Positions 43,785 through 54,969 of a stretch of 64,000 nt of DNA are shown here, piece after piece (position 1 is the stretch's first letter; every line of letters begins with the position of its first letter). The translations under genes and the position numbers were made by a program. Origin of the DNA: Algibacillus agarilyticus. GTDB lineage: Bacteria; Pseudomonadota; Gammaproteobacteria; Enterobacterales; Alteromonadaceae. The notes under the pieces were generated by a model, which saw nothing but the letters and a program-made list of their open reading frames with translations, was not told the origin of the DNA and did no database searches. The DNA lies in contig NZ_QMED01000015.1 of assembly GCF_003286125.1 (NCBI RefSeq), positions 51,363 to 115,362 on the forward strand. The letters run 5' to 3'.

Positions 43785-44642
43785 GTGTCATCTGAAAAAT
43801 TTAAAGTAGCTTTACAATATTGTTTTCCACAACATGGCTTATCTCGTCTTGTGGGTTGGTTCGCCGCGTCGAAAAATAAACTGATTAGCCAAACGTTCAT
43901 TCGCACTTTTGCTAATGCATTTGGTATTACGCTTGAAGAAGCAGAACGGGCTGATTTTTCTCAATATAAAAGTTTTAATGACTTTTTTACTCGAACGTTA
44001 AAAGCGGATGCTCGGCCTATTGACCTTGATCCGGTTGCTTATGTTAGCCCTGTGGATGGTGCGGTCAGTCAAGTCGGTCCGGTAAGTAATGATCTTATTG
44101 TGCAAGCTAAGGGCCATAATTACAGCGTAACCGCTTTGCTCGGTGGTGATGCTGATGCCGCTCGTGCTTATGAAGGCGGCCTTTTTACAACGATTTATTT
44201 ATCTCCTAAAGATTATCATCGTATTCATATGCCAGTGACGGGAACATTGAAAAAAATGACTTATGTGCCGGGTAAGTTATTTTCAGTTAACCCTGCAACG
44301 ACACGTAATGTGCCTGGTTTATTTGCACGTAATGAGCGTGTTGTTTGTTATTTTGATACCGCTTTTGGTGAAATGGCGATGGTTTTAGTGGGAGCGACTA
44401 TCGTTGCGAGTATTGAAACTATTTGGTCTGGTACGATCACGCCACCGGGTGGTAAAAATACATTTACTTGGCACTACAAAGGTGAAGACGCGATCACGCT
44501 TGATAAAGGCCAAGAAATGGGCTTGTTTAAATTAGGCTCTACGGTTATCTGCTTAATGCCGGAAAACGCCATGACATTTAATGAAGATTACCAACCCGAA
44601 TCCGTTGTTCGTTTAGGGCAGCGTATTGGTCAGTGTTTATAA
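43785..44642 (+). CDS. psd: phosphatidylserine decarboxylase (proenzyme)
   Basis: Makes phosphatidylethanolamine at the inner membrane. The start is GTG with an AAAGGAAGA site. The 285-residue proenzyme has YVSPVDGAVSQ, YLSPKDYHRIHMPV, and the self-cleavage motif LGST (FKLGSTVICL), whose Ser becomes the pyruvoyl group. It is slightly shorter than E. coli Psd but complete. Adjacent to rsgA. Confidence 0.96.
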   Translation: MSSEKFKVALQYCFPQHGLSRLVGWFAASKNKLISQTFIRTFANAFGITLEEAERADFSQYKSFNDFFTRTLKADARPIDLDPVAYVSPVDGAVSQVGPVSNDLIVQAKGHNYSVTALLGGDADAARAYEGGLFTTIYLSPKDYHRIHMPVTGTLKKMTYVPGKLFSVNPATTRNVPGLFARNERVVCYFDTAFGEMAMVLVGATIVASIETIWSGTITPPGGKNTFTWHYKGEDAITLDKGQEMGLFKLGSTVICLMPENAMTFNEDYQPESVVRLGQRIGQCL

Positions 44643-44672
44643 ATTTAGTTTCACTTTAATTTTTGTTAATTA

Positions 44673-45545
44673 GTGAATAATCAAAATGCGCACACTCGTG
44701 CGCTTTTACAAACCCATGTGTCCATTCTGTTGCTTGCCGGAACTGCGCTTTTTTCTAAGATCATTCCATTAAATGCGGCGGCTATTTCTACTGGTCGTGC
44801 GGTTATTGCTTGCTTATTGTTAGCTTGTATTGTGCAAATCACTGAATCTTCACTTCGGCTTAAATCAAAAAAAGATTATGTAATTGGCTGCATATTGGGC
44901 GTTTTAATGGCTCTGCATTGGGTGACTTATTTTTATGCTATGCAATATTCAACCGTCGCGATAGGTATGATTGCTTTATATACTTTTCCGGTATTGACCG
45001 TGTTTATTGAGCCTTTATTTAATAAAAAAATGCCTCGAATTAATGACATTATGCTTGCGGTCATTGTTTTTTCGGGGGTTGCGCTAATGGTGCCTGAGTT
45101 GTCTTTTGCTAGTGATTATACGGTGGGGATTGCTCTTGGGGTTATTTCCGCTCTATTTTTTGCGTTACGCAATATTTTAAATAAACGTCATTTTACGCAG
45201 TATAGTGGCATGAAGAACATGATGTTTCAGGCTTTTATTATTGCCATTTGTTTATTGCCATTTGAATTTGATACATTAGTTGATATTAATTCAGATACAT
45301 TTTTTCTTTTATTATTACTGGGGTCTTTGTTTACTGCTTTGCCTCATGTGCTATTAGTTAATGGCTTGAAGTTTTTACAAGCTAAAAGTATGAGTCTTAT
45401 TGCTTGTTTGTCTCCTGTGTATGGTGCTTTATTGGCGTATATATTATTGAGCGAAACTCTTAATTGGCAAACCATGCTAGGTGGCGGTGTCGTTTTAAGT
45501 ACCGCTATCTTTGAAACGGTTTCGTTAAGCCGAAGAAAGGTTTAA
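44673..45545 (+). CDS. EamA/DMT family transporter
   Basis: A 290-residue protein with about ten membrane helices and the two-fold EamA repeat; start GTG at 44673. Segments such as MALHWVTYFYAMQYSTVAIGMIALYTFPVLT and CLSPVYGALLAYILLSETLNWQTMLGG are typical of drug/metabolite exporters. The substrate is unknown. It is followed three bases later by the glycerophosphodiesterase gene, so the two are co-transcribed, possibly with psd. Confidence 0.85.
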   Translation: MNNQNAHTRALLQTHVSILLLAGTALFSKIIPLNAAAISTGRAVIACLLLACIVQITESSLRLKSKKDYVIGCILGVLMALHWVTYFYAMQYSTVAIGMIALYTFPVLTVFIEPLFNKKMPRINDIMLAVIVFSGVALMVPELSFASDYTVGIALGVISALFFALRNILNKRHFTQYSGMKNMMFQAFIIAICLLPFEFDTLVDINSDTFFLLLLLGSLFTALPHVLLVNGLKFLQAKSMSLIACLSPVYGALLAYILLSETLNWQTMLGGGVVLSTAIFETVSLSRRKV

Positions 45546-45548
45546 TTT

Positions 45549-46244
45549 ATGTGGGTTTTTGCACATAGAGGTGCGAGTGGGCATGCGCCTGAAAATACAT
45601 TAAAAGCGATTGCATTGGCGATTGAAATGCAGTGCGATGGAATTGAAATAGACATACATGAAATCGATGGTGAGCTTATTGTGATCCATGACACGTGGTT
45701 ACAAAAAACAACTAATGGTCAGGGGCATATTCGCTCTCTTTCTTTTGCTCAAATTCGCGCTTTGGATGCCGGGCAGGGCGAAGTTATACCGACTTTACGT
45801 GAAGTTTTGGCGCTGGTGAATGGTCAATGTAAGGTCAATATTGAAGTCAAATCATGGGCGACAGAGCGTCGTGTTTTAACAGAAATTGATTATGCTATTG
45901 CGCATTTAGGGTTTCACAATGAACAGCTCATTCTTTCGTCGTTCAACCACCACATATTACGAGCCGCTAAAAAACAACGCCCACAAACGCTTATTGGCGC
46001 GTTAACGGCCTCTGTGCCAATTAACTATTGTGCTTTTGCGCAAGAGCTCGATGCTTATTCCGTTCATTGCGATATTGATTTTATTCCGCTTGAAATGGTT
46101 GAAGATGCTCATGCTAGAGGATTAAAAGTTTTTGTTTATACCGCCAATGAAATATCGGATATTGAAGATATGTTGTTACTTGGCATTGACGCTGTATTTA
46201 CTAATTATCCAACTCGAGCCATGAGCAAGACCGCACATCAATAG
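45549..46244 (+). CDS. glycerophosphodiester phosphodiesterase
   Basis: The 231-residue protein lacks a signal peptide, so it is cytoplasmic (UgpQ/GlpQ2-like). It has the GDPD signatures AHRGASGHAPENT, GIEIDIHE, VIHD, NIEVKSW and the C-terminal VFVYTANEISDIEDMLLLGIDAVFTN. It hydrolyses glycerophosphodiesters to glycerol 3-phosphate. Its place after psd and a transporter fits phospholipid turnover. Confidence 0.92.
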   Translation: MWVFAHRGASGHAPENTLKAIALAIEMQCDGIEIDIHEIDGELIVIHDTWLQKTTNGQGHIRSLSFAQIRALDAGQGEVIPTLREVLALVNGQCKVNIEVKSWATERRVLTEIDYAIAHLGFHNEQLILSSFNHHILRAAKKQRPQTLIGALTASVPINYCAFAQELDAYSVHCDIDFIPLEMVEDAHARGLKVFVYTANEISDIEDMLLLGIDAVFTNYPTRAMSKTAHQ

Positions 46245-46420
46245 TGTTTTGGTTAAGTATCTATACCTTCTAAATTATATAATGAAGACGGATTATTAAA
46301 ATTCAGTTTGCTATCGATAAATTAAAAATTGATAATGCTCAACAATTAAGATTAGCTTTTGCTTAATCGTTGAAATTTGTAATTTAATAATGTTAAGCCG
46401 AAAACAGTGGAGTTGTCGAA

Positions 46421-47062
46421 TTGAGTGATATAAATCATCTATTAAACAAAAATAAACGTTGGGCGTCAGAAATAGAGCAACAAAACCCAGGTTTTTTTGA
46501 AAAGCTGTCTAAGCAACAAAAACCAGAATATCTATGGATTGGCTGCTCAGATAGTCGTGTACCGGCCAATCAGATTGTGGGGCTTTTACCCGGTGAAATT
46601 TTTGTACATCGAAATATTGCGAACCAAGTGATCCATACTGATTTAAATGCGTTGTCAGTGATCCAGTTTGCTGTTGATGTATTACAGGTTAAACACATTA
46701 TCGTTTGCGGGCATTATAATTGCGGCGGCGTTAAAGCGGCAATGGAACGTCAGCCTTTAGGTTTAATTGATAACTGGTTACGTCATATTCAAGACACCCA
46801 GCATCAATTTAGGCATGAACTGGGTAAAATTGAATCAATCAAACAAGTTGATCGTATGTGTGAGCTTAATGTGGTTCAGCAAGTCTTAAATGTGGCTAGA
46901 ACAACTGTATTATTGGGTGCATGGGCAAGAAAGCAAGATGTTACTGTGCACGGTTGGATTTATGGTTTAACCGATGGTTTGGTGAAAGATCAAAAAGTGT
47001 CTATTTCATCAGCGGAACAAGCTGAAGAGCTCGTTACGCATTACGCTGAAAAATCACTGTAA
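46421..47062 (+). CDS. can: beta-class carbonic anhydrase
   Basis: Interconverts CO2 and bicarbonate. The likely start is TTG 46421 with GGAG upstream. The 213-residue protein has zinc ligands in WIGCSDSRVPAN (Cys, the Asp-Arg dyad) and CGHYNCGGVKAA (His, Cys), the LSVIQFAVDVLQVKHI helix and HGWIYGLTDGLV near the C-terminus. Length and motifs match E. coli Can. Confidence 0.95.
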   Translation: MSDINHLLNKNKRWASEIEQQNPGFFEKLSKQQKPEYLWIGCSDSRVPANQIVGLLPGEIFVHRNIANQVIHTDLNALSVIQFAVDVLQVKHIIVCGHYNCGGVKAAMERQPLGLIDNWLRHIQDTQHQFRHELGKIESIKQVDRMCELNVVQQVLNVARTTVLLGAWARKQDVTVHGWIYGLTDGLVKDQKVSISSAEQAEELVTHYAEKSL

Positions 47063-47143
47063 CAATCTAAGTGTAACCACTTCATTCCTATTTGAAGTGG
47101 TTACTTTAACCGTAGGGTTATTTTGCGTTGAACTGAAGTTCGA

Positions 47144-49381
47144 TTAATGATCCGATGACGTTATCTTTTGTAATTGCACAAAATCCGTTTGCCCCAGTAA
47201 AACTTTATAAATGCCATCTTGGACTAAAGTCCGCATGCCTTCTTCTATCCCTAATTTTTTTATATCGGTCGCGGTTCCACCCGTATTAACAATATGGCGT
47301 AATGGGCTAGACATCATGAGTAATTCATGTAATCCCGTTCGTCCTTTATAACCTGAGTCACCACATGTTGCGCAGCCATTCGCTTTATATAGCGTTAAAT
47401 TAGCGATATCGACTCTTAACTCTTTAAATTGATCTTTGCCATATTGACGAATTAAGAACGCTTTTTCGTCATCACTCGGAGTATAAGGTGCTTTGCATTT
47501 TGAGCATAAAGTCCGGATTAAGCGTTGTGCTAAGATACCGACACAAGCATCAGAGAAGTTCACCGGATCTAAACCTAAATCAATTAAACGAGTCACGGTT
47601 TCAGGTGCTGAGTTTGTATGTAGAGTTGATAAAACTAAGTGACCGGTTAATGAAGCTTCAACCCCTGCATGGGCTGTTTCTCTATCACGCATTTCACCAA
47701 TTAAAATAATATCGGGGTCGGCTCGTAAAAAGGCTCTTAAAGCGGTTTTAAAATCAAAACCTATTTTATTGTTCATTTGTACTTGCTGTAGACCAGGTTG
47801 TGTTATTTCTACCGGATCTTCAGCTGTCCATATTTTTTTATCGGGCGTATTAAGCTTACCTAACACAGCATGAAGCGTAGTTGTTTTTCCTGAACCCGTC
47901 GGACCAACAACTAAAATAATGCCGTGTGGTTGAACTATCATTTTATTGAGTCGTTCTGCATTTCGAGGTGATAAATTTAAGCTGTCAAAGGGCATAGCGC
48001 CGCCGGATGCGAGAATACGCATGACTACACCTTCGCCAAAAACGGTTGGGATGGTTGCGATCCTGACTTCGACTAAGTTGCTATTGATTTTGACTGCAAA
48101 TTTACCATCTTGGGGTAAACGTTTTTCAGCAATGTCGAGCTTTGACATTATTTTTATACGAGCGATTGTTGCAGCGTGATGTGATGCCGGTATTTGTAGA
48201 ATTTCTTGGCAAACGCCATCGACTCGCATTCTCACTTTGGTTGGCGAGTTACCTTTATTAGGGTCAATATGTATATCTGATGCATCAAATTGTTTAGCAT
48301 CATGCAATATTTTATTAACGAGGCGGACTACCGCGGGAGCTTCCTCGGTTAATATTTCATCTTGGCCTATTTCTTCATCATCTGAGTCATCTTCTATTTC
48401 CCCCAGAATATCGCCAATTTCACCGAGCTGATCATCTCCGCCCGATGTTGAACCCAAATATTTTAGAATATTACTCGGTAAGCCAACATGAATATCATAA
48501 GCAGAGAGACCGGTTGCGCTTTCAATTTCTAATAAAAGTGCCGCGTTATTTGGTTCTGCCATGAGTACAATAGGCGATTCATTTACGTTAGCTAAAATAC
48601 AAACCGTATTGCGTTTTAAATATTGGGTGTTTAGTTTGCTGTTTGCTGCGTGCAAATGATAATTGTCAGGGTCGTAACCTAAATGTTTAGTTTGATGGAA
48701 AATTTCAAGCGATAAAGCAACTTGTTCAGGCATCAGTTTTGCATCGTCAATTAAACGCCTAATGGCATCGGCATGATTGCGGCTATTGGCTTCAATACGC
48801 TTTAATTCACTTTCTGTGATCCATTTTTTATGGCGTAAATATTCAAAAGGGCCATTAGTGCCACCGAGCTCGTATTTGAATTTTTGACCGATAAAATTGG
48901 CAAGTTCTTGAGCCTGTGTTTGATCTTCTAGCGTGAAATCAGCTTTATTATTTTTATTAATGAGCTGTAAAACACCTAATAAAATATGGTTAGCGATGAT
49001 AGGCACAACAATCATATTGTGCGTTCGGAACTGTGATTTATGGTCAAAGCGTGCTGCAAATTTTAATTTTGGATGGATAGCATGCAATGCATCGGCATCG
49101 TGTACATCTTCAACAACTAAGCCTTGTTTTGAAAATGCAACATAACCCGCTAGTGACTGAGGGCCGATAGGCACCCTAATTTCGCGTAATTCATCACCTG
49201 ACTTATACCGACTAACAATATCAAAGCTATGTTTATTACGTTGATATACCGTTATCCGTTCGCAATCAAATAACTCTAGTACTTTGGGCTCAAATTCAGG
49301 AAAGCTTTCAGAGAAGCTCGTCACGTTTTGTATTTCTTTCAGCAGTTCAGCTAATCGTTGATAAAAAATAGGTTCACTCAT
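47144..49381 (-). CDS. GAF-domain GspE/PilB-type secretion ATPase
   Basis: ATG 49381 (MSEPIFYQRLAELL) is preferred to 49402. Residues ~15-165 form a GAF domain (CERITVYQRNKHSFDIVSRY; GVLQLINK). A GspE N-terminal/MshEN-like helical region follows, then an acidic linker (DDSDDEEIGQDE). The ATPase has Walker A GPTGSGKTTT, the Asp box IWTAEDPVE, Walker B DPDIILIGEMRD, the His box LSTLHTNSAPE and a tetracysteine zinc site (CSKC, CATC). It powers a type II secretion or type IV pilus-like machine; no partner genes adjoin. The GAF fusion suggests control by a small ligand. Confidence 0.88.
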   Translation of the reverse strand: MSEPIFYQRLAELLKEIQNVTSFSESFPEFEPKVLELFDCERITVYQRNKHSFDIVSRYKSGDELREIRVPIGPQSLAGYVAFSKQGLVVEDVHDADALHAIHPKLKFAARFDHKSQFRTHNMIVVPIIANHILLGVLQLINKNNKADFTLEDQTQAQELANFIGQKFKYELGGTNGPFEYLRHKKWITESELKRIEANSRNHADAIRRLIDDAKLMPEQVALSLEIFHQTKHLGYDPDNYHLHAANSKLNTQYLKRNTVCILANVNESPIVLMAEPNNAALLLEIESATGLSAYDIHVGLPSNILKYLGSTSGGDDQLGEIGDILGEIEDDSDDEEIGQDEILTEEAPAVVRLVNKILHDAKQFDASDIHIDPNKGNSPTKVRMRVDGVCQEILQIPASHHAATIARIKIMSKLDIAEKRLPQDGKFAVKINSNLVEVRIATIPTVFGEGVVMRILASGGAMPFDSLNLSPRNAERLNKMIVQPHGIILVVGPTGSGKTTTLHAVLGKLNTPDKKIWTAEDPVEITQPGLQQVQMNNKIGFDFKTALRAFLRADPDIILIGEMRDRETAHAGVEASLTGHLVLSTLHTNSAPETVTRLIDLGLDPVNFSDACVGILAQRLIRTLCSKCKAPYTPSDDEKAFLIRQYGKDQFKELRVDIANLTLYKANGCATCGDSGYKGRTGLHELLMMSSPLRHIVNTGGTATDIKKLGIEEGMRTLVQDGIYKVLLGQTDFVQLQKITSSDH

Positions 49382-49533
49382 ATATGATGACAACAAGACC
49401 AAAGTTACATGCAGATTTAATTTAATAGTATATACAGCCTAGAAAAGAGTACAGGTTAGATGCCGATAAATAAGCCAAAATCTATCAGTTACATTAATAG
49501 GTGTATAAAAAAGAAACTAATTAGATAAAACTA

Positions 49534-49561
49534 TTGAGATAAGCTTATATATCTGTATAAT
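49534..49561 (+). promoter_or_regulatory. promoter of the S10 ribosomal operon
   Basis: TTGAGA (49534-49539), 16 bp, TATAAT (49556-49561), then the GC-rich discriminator TCGCGCCC typical of stringently controlled promoters. The ~125-nt leader before rpsJ includes the hairpin GGCTC-N7-GAGCC (49595-49611) and could host L4-type autoregulation, but I cannot confirm that. The rest of the 49382-49697 gap shows no gene. Confidence 0.75.
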
Positions 49562-49616
49562 TCGCGCCCACTGCATTTCGAATGTAGATACAACGGCTCC
49601 AATTGTGAGCCAATGA

Positions 49617-50009
<393 letters not shown>

Positions 50010-50048
50010 ATGGCATACAAACAATCGTAAGGTTAAGAGGTTATTAAC

Positions 50049-50681
50049 ATGGCTATTGGTTTGGTCGGACGTAAAGTCGGAATGACACGCATCTTCACTG
50101 AAGATGGTGTATCGATTCCTGTTACGGTTATCGAGGTTGAAGCCAACCGTATCACTCAAGTGAAAACTGTTGATACAGATGGCTACAGCGCAATTCAAGT
50201 TACAACGGGTGCTAAAAAAGCAAATCGTGTAAATAAACCTCAAGCAGGTATATTTGCAAAAGCTGGCGTAGAAGCTGGCCGTGGTTTGTGGGAATTCCGC
50301 ACGGGTAACGATGAAAGCTTCGAAGTCGGTTCAGAAATCAAAGTAGACATCTTTGCAGATGTTGCAAAAGTAGATGTTACAGGTACGTCTAAAGGTAAGG
50401 GTTTCCAAGGTGGCGTTAAGCGCTGGAATTTCCGAACTCAAGATATGACTCATGGTAACTCACTTTCTCACCGTGCCCCTGGTTCAATTGGTCAAAACCA
50501 AACACCAGGTCGTGTATTTAAAGGTAAGAAAATGGCTGGCCACATGGGTGCTGAACGTGTAACAACTCAAAACTTAGAAGTTGTACGTGTAGATGCAGAA
50601 CGTAACTTATTGTTAGTTAAAGGTGCCGTACCAGGCGCAACTAACGGTAGCGTTATCGTTAAACCAGCTGTTAAAGCGTAA
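50049..50681 (+). CDS. rplC: 50S ribosomal protein L3
   Basis: uL3, 210 residues, an early-assembly protein near the peptidyl transferase centre. [20 protein letters not shown] opens it, and [11 protein letters not shown] and [15 protein letters not shown] (the methylated-Gln region in relatives) are conserved. It lies 39 bp after rpsJ. Confidence 0.98.
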   Translation: MAIGLVGRKVGMTRIFTEDGVSIPVTVIEVEANRITQVKTVDTDGYSAIQVTTGAKKANRVNKPQAGIFAKAGVEAGRGLWEFRTGNDESFEVGSEIKVDIFADVAKVDVTGTSKGKGFQGGVKRWNFRTQDMTHGNSLSHRAPGSIGQNQTPGRVFKGKKMAGHMGAERVTTQNLEVVRVDAERNLLLVKGAVPGATNGSVIVKPAVKA

Positions 50682-50694
50682 CTGGAGGTAGATG

Positions 50695-51300
50695 ATGGAA
50701 TTAACTTTAAAAGACGCTTCTGGCGCAGTAGAAGTTTCTGAAGCTACTTTCGGTCGTGAATTTAATGAATCACTTGTACACCAAGTAGTAACTGCATATG
50801 CAGCTGCTGGTCGTCAAGGTTCACGCGCGCAAAAAACTCGCTCAGAAGTACGTGGTGGCGGTAAGAAGCCATGGCGTCAAAAAGGTACTGGCCGTGCACG
50901 TGCTGGTACAATCCGCAGCCCAATCTGGCGCAGCGGTGGTGTAACGTTTGCTGCTAAGCCGCAAGATTTTAGCCAAAAAGTAAACCGTAAAATGTATCGT
51001 GGCGCAATTCAGAGCATTCTGTCTGAATTAGTACGTCAAGAGCGTTTAATCGTTGTTGAAAATTTTGCTATTGAAGCACCAAAAACTAAAGAATTAGCTG
51101 CAAAATTAAACGAGCTTGAATTAAAAGACGTTTTAATTGTTACAGAAGAAGTTAATGAAAACTTATTCTTAGCTGCACGTAATTTAATTAAAGTTGATAC
51201 TCGTGATGTTCAAGGTATCGACCCAGTTAGCCTAATTGCATACGACAAAGTATTAATTACTGCTGGTGCAGTTAAACAACTTGAGGAGACGTTAGCATGA
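50695..51300 (+). CDS. rplD: 50S ribosomal protein L4
   Basis: uL4, 201 residues; in E. coli it represses the S10 operon. Two adjacent ATGs occur at 50692 and 50695; the second sits at better spacing from GGAGG (50684-50688). The loop [20 protein letters not shown] that lines the exit tunnel is present. It overlaps rplW by four bases. Confidence 0.98.
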   Translation: MELTLKDASGAVEVSEATFGREFNESLVHQVVTAYAAAGRQGSRAQKTRSEVRGGGKKPWRQKGTGRARAGTIRSPIWRSGGVTFAAKPQDFSQKVNRKMYRGAIQSILSELVRQERLIVVENFAIEAPKTKELAAKLNELELKDVLIVTEEVNENLFLAARNLIKVDTRDVQGIDPVSLIAYDKVLITAGAVKQLEETLA

Positions 51301-51596
51301 TCAGTGAAGAACGTTTACTAAAAGTATTAAAAGCACCTCATGTATCAGAAAAAGCAACTCAAACTGCTGAAGGTAACAACACTTTAGTATTTAAAATTGC
51401 AACTGATGCGACTAAAGCAGAAGTTAAAGCTGCTGTTGAAAAGCTGTTCGAAGTAAGTGTGACAGGTGTTCGCACTACGAATGTTAAAGGTAAATCTAAG
51501 CGTTTCGGCGCACGTTTTGGTAAACGTGCTGACTGGAAAAAAGCTTACGTTACTTTAGCTGAAGGCAGCGAAGTAGATTTCATCGGCGCTGAATAG
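51297..51596 (+). CDS. rplW: 50S ribosomal protein L23
   Basis: uL23, 99 residues, at the tunnel exit where signal recognition particle and trigger factor dock. [14 protein letters not shown] and the basic loop [20 protein letters not shown] identify it. The start ATGA overlaps the rplD stop. Confidence 0.98.
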   Translation: MISEERLLKVLKAPHVSEKATQTAEGNNTLVFKIATDATKAEVKAAVEKLFEVSVTGVRTTNVKGKSKRFGARFGKRADWKKAYVTLAEGSEVDFIGAE

Positions 51597-51612
51597 CAGT
51601 AGGAGATTAATA

Positions 51613-52437
51613 ATGGCAGTAGTTAAGTGTAAGCCTACGTCAGCAGGTCGTCGCCACTTGGTAAAAGTGGTAAACCCTGATCTGCATAAAGGCGCACCAT
51701 ACGCCCCACTTTTAGAGAAAAACTCTAAATCTGGTGGCCGTAATAACAAAGGTCGTATCACAGTACGTCACATCGGTGGTGGTCATAAACATCATTACCG
51801 TGTTGTCGATTTCAAACGCAACAAAGACGGTATCCCGGCTAAAGTTGAACGTTTAGAATATGATCCTAACAGAAGTGCAAACATTGCATTAGTATTATAC
51901 GCAGATGGTGAACGTCGTTACATCTTGGCTCCTAAAGGTGTTCAAGCTGGCGATGCAATCCAATCAGGTGTTGATGCAGCAATTAAAGCAGGTAATACAT
52001 TACCGATGCGTAATATCCCAGTAGGTACAACTGTACATGCTGTTGAATTACGTCCAGGTAAAGGCGCGCAATTAGCTCGCTCTGCTGGTACTTATGTTCA
52101 AATAGTCGCTCGCGATGGTGCATACGTAACTTTACGTTTGCGTTCTGGCGAAATGCGCAAAGTTTTAGCTGATTGTCGTGCGACAATTGGTGAAGTGGGT
52201 AATGCTGAACACATGCTACGCCAATTAGGTAAAGCAGGTGCTAAGCGCTGGCGCGGCGTACGTCCTACAGTACGTGGTGTTGCAATGAACCCAGTTGATC
52301 ATCCACACGGTGGTGGTGAAGGTCGTACTTCGGGCGGTCGTCATCCTGTATCACCATGGGGTATGCCAACTAAAGGTTTCAAAACCCGTAAAAACAAGCG
52401 TACTGATAAATATATCGTACGTCGTCGTAATAAGTAA
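51613..52437 (+). CDS. rplB: 50S ribosomal protein L2
   Basis: uL2, 274 residues, needed for subunit joining and peptidyl transferase activity. The C-terminal [20 protein letters not shown] with the conserved His is present, as is [17 protein letters not shown] near the N-terminus. Good AGGAG site. Confidence 0.98.
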   Translation: MAVVKCKPTSAGRRHLVKVVNPDLHKGAPYAPLLEKNSKSGGRNNKGRITVRHIGGGHKHHYRVVDFKRNKDGIPAKVERLEYDPNRSANIALVLYADGERRYILAPKGVQAGDAIQSGVDAAIKAGNTLPMRNIPVGTTVHAVELRPGKGAQLARSAGTYVQIVARDGAYVTLRLRSGEMRKVLADCRATIGEVGNAEHMLRQLGKAGAKRWRGVRPTVRGVAMNPVDHPHGGGEGRTSGGRHPVSPWGMPTKGFKTRKNKRTDKYIVRRRNK

Positions 52438-52731
<294 letters not shown>

Positions 52732-52742
52732 GGGGTAAATAG

Positions 52743-53075
52743 ATGGAAGTTATAGCTAAACATAAATTTGCCCGTATTTCTCCACAGAAAGCTCGTTTGG
52801 TCGCTGACCAAATTCGTGGTTTACATGTAGAGAAAGCATTAGACGTTCTTAAATACAGCCCGAAAAAAGGCGCTGATTTAGTCCAGAAAGTTTTAGAATC
52901 AGCTATTGCCAATGCAGAACACAACGAAGGTGCTGACATTGATGAGCTTTTTGTTGGTCGCATCTTTATTGATGTTGGTCCAACAATGAAGCGTATCAAG
53001 ACACGTGCTAAAGGTCGTGCAGATCGCATTATTAAGCGCACAAGTCACATTTCTGTGGTTGTATCGGATAGCTAG
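52743..53075 (+). CDS. rplV: 50S ribosomal protein L22
   Basis: uL22, 110 residues; its beta-hairpin reaches into the exit tunnel. [17 protein letters not shown] and [20 protein letters not shown] are conserved. It lies 11 bp after rpsS. Confidence 0.98.
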   Translation: MEVIAKHKFARISPQKARLVADQIRGLHVEKALDVLKYSPKKGADLVQKVLESAIANAEHNEGADIDELFVGRIFIDVGPTMKRIKTRAKGRADRIIKRTSHISVVVSDS

Positions 53076-53086
53076 GAGAATAAAAA

Positions 53087-53794
53087 ATGGGTCAAAAAGT
53101 ACATCCTAATGGTATTCGCCTAGGTATTACCAAACCATGGAGAGCTACCTGGTACGCGAACTCTAACGAGTTCTCTGATACTTTGTTTAGTGATCACCAA
53201 GTACGTAAGTACTTAACGAAAGAACTTGCTAAAGCTTCAGTATCTCAAATTATTATTGAGCGTCCAGCTAAGAGTATTCGTGTCACTATTCACACAGCCC
53301 GTCCAGGTGTTGTGATTGGTAAAAAAGGCGAAGATGTTGAGAAGTTACGTCAAAAAATAGCAGTATTAGCTGGCGTACCTGCACAAATCAACATTTCTGA
53401 AATTCGTAAACCTGAGCTAGATGCAAAATTAGTTGCTGAAGGTATCGCAAGTCAATTAGAGCGTCGTGTAATGTTCCGTCGTGCTATGAAACGTGCAGTA
53501 CAAAATGCAATGCGCATCGGTGCTAAAGGTATTAAAGTACAAGTTAGTGGTCGTTTAGGCGGTGCAGAAATTGCACGTGCTGAATGGTATCGTGAAGGTC
53601 GTGTTCCATTACACACTTTACGTGCTGATATCGACTACTCAACGGCTGAAGCACTTACTACATACGGTATTATCGGTATTAAAGTGTGGATCTTTAAAGG
53701 TGAAGTTTTAGGTCATTTACCTCTTCAAGCTCAGCAAGAAGAGCCGAAGCAACGTAAAGCTAAACCACGTAAGCCTAGAGGAGAGCGTTCATAA
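53087..53794 (+). CDS. rpsC: 30S ribosomal protein S3
   Basis: uS3, 235 residues, lining the mRNA entry channel. It has a KH domain ([18 protein letters not shown]) and a C-terminal domain ([20 protein letters not shown]). The tail ([18 protein letters not shown]) is basic. Its stop overlaps the rplP start (TAATG). Confidence 0.98.
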   Translation: MGQKVHPNGIRLGITKPWRATWYANSNEFSDTLFSDHQVRKYLTKELAKASVSQIIIERPAKSIRVTIHTARPGVVIGKKGEDVEKLRQKIAVLAGVPAQINISEIRKPELDAKLVAEGIASQLERRVMFRRAMKRAVQNAMRIGAKGIKVQVSGRLGGAEIARAEWYREGRVPLHTLRADIDYSTAEALTTYGIIGIKVWIFKGEVLGHLPLQAQQEEPKQRKAKPRKPRGERS

Positions 53795-54207
53795 TGTTGC
53801 AGCCAAAAAGAACTAAATTCCGTAAGCAGTTTAAACTACGTAACCGTGGTTTAGCGCAAACCGGTAACAAAGTTAGCTTTGGTTCGTTTGGTCTTAAAGC
53901 TACTGAACGTGGCCGCATGACTGCGCGTCAAATCGAAGCTGCACGTCGTGCAATGACACGTGCCGTTAAGCGTCAAGGTAAAATCTGGATCCGTGTATTC
54001 CCGGATAAGCCAATTACTAAAAAGCCGCTTGAAGTACGTATGGGTAAAGGTAAAGGTGCTGTAGAGTATTGGGTAGCTCAAATCCAACCAGGTCGTGTTT
54101 TATACGAAATGGAAGGTGTATCTGAAGAACTCGCACGCGAAGCTTTTGGCTTAGCAGCAGCTAAATTACCATTTAAAACAACCTTTGTAACTCGGACGGT
54201 AATGTAA
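53794..54207 (+). CDS. rplP: 50S ribosomal protein L16
   Basis: uL16, 137 residues, at the A site. [40 protein letters not shown] and [20 protein letters not shown] are conserved. It overlaps both rpsC and rpmC by one base. Confidence 0.98.
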   Translation: MLQPKRTKFRKQFKLRNRGLAQTGNKVSFGSFGLKATERGRMTARQIEAARRAMTRAVKRQGKIWIRVFPDKPITKKPLEVRMGKGKGAVEYWVAQIQPGRVLYEMEGVSEELAREAFGLAAAKLPFKTTFVTRTVM

Positions 54208-54398
54208 TGAAAGCTAGCGAATTAAAAGACAAGTCTGTAGAAGAGCTTAATGCTCAACTGCTTGAATTGTTGCGTGAACAATTCAATTTACGCATGCAAG
54301 CGAGTACTGGCCAATTAGCGCAAACGCACTTATTGAAAAACGTACGTCGCAGCATCGCAAGAGTGAAGACCATTTTAACTGAAAAGGCAGGTGCGTAA
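54207..54398 (+). CDS. rpmC: 50S ribosomal protein L29
   Basis: uL29, 63 residues, two helices near the tunnel exit. [20 protein letters not shown] and [16 protein letters not shown] are typical. It overlaps rpsQ by one base. Confidence 0.97.
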   Translation: MKASELKDKSVEELNAQLLELLREQFNLRMQASTGQLAQTHLLKNVRRSIARVKTILTEKAGA

Positions 54399-54649
54399 TG
54401 AGCGAAGCTACTATTCGTACAGTACAAGGTCGCGTGATCAGTGACAAAATGGATAAATCTATCACTGTTTTGATCGAGCGTCGTGTTAAACATCCTCTAT
54501 ACGGTAAGTTCGTTATCCGCTCTACTAAAATTAGTGCGCATGATGAGACTAACCAGTGTGGCGAAGGTGATTTAGTATCGATCCGCGAATGTCGTCCTAT
54601 TTCTAAGAATAAATCTTGGACATTAGTTGACGTATTAGAAAAAGCTTAA
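54398..54649 (+). CDS. rpsQ: 30S ribosomal protein S17
   Basis: uS17, 83 residues, a primary 16S rRNA binder. [28 protein letters not shown] and [18 protein letters not shown] are conserved. Last gene of the S10 operon; a strong terminator follows. Confidence 0.97.
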   Translation: MSEATIRTVQGRVISDKMDKSITVLIERRVKHPLYGKFVIRSTKISAHDETNQCGEGDLVSIRECRPISKNKSWTLVDVLEKA

Positions 54650-54669
54650 TTTTTCTAAATCGAACGAAT

Positions 54670-54699
54670 AAAAACGGTCCTTTATAGGACCGTTTTTTT
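54670..54699 (+). terminator. Rho-independent terminator separating the S10 and spc operons
   Basis: AAAAACGGTCC, loop TTTAT, AGGACCGTTTTTTTA, 20 bp after the rpsQ stop. The remaining ~270 bp before rplN hold the spc promoter and no gene. Confidence 0.88.
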
Positions 54700-54878
54700 A
54701 TGGCTTGAATAAATAATCTTTTGAGATTGTATTTTACGCTTTACTTGATTGATAAGTGAGCAGCTTGAAAGCCGTTAAAACGCGATGAAAGCACGGAATA
54801 TAGCAATAAACTTATTAAAATTCGGTCAGTTATCTTATATAAACGCAAATAAAGTTCCCATTTTTGTGATTGTGGTGT

Positions 54879-54884
54879 TATACT
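54879..54884 (+). promoter_or_regulatory. -10 box of the spc operon promoter
   Basis: TATACT followed by the GC-rich discriminator CTCGCGCCC, about 85 bp before rplN, with an AT-rich stretch upstream. The -35 is poor (TTCCCA at an 18-bp spacing), as in some growth-rate-controlled promoters. Confidence 0.55.
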
Positions 54885-54969
54885 CTCGCGCCCATCCTAA
54901 ATAGGACGGGAATTTAAGGCAGTGAAGGGTTAGTTGTTAACCCTGAATTTAGACAGCGGAGCACATAAA

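Noticed and set aside
54650-54969. Possible missing gene between rpsQ and rplN
   Set aside because: The canonical order is rpsQ-rplN; the 320 bp hold a terminator and a promoter and no coding signal.
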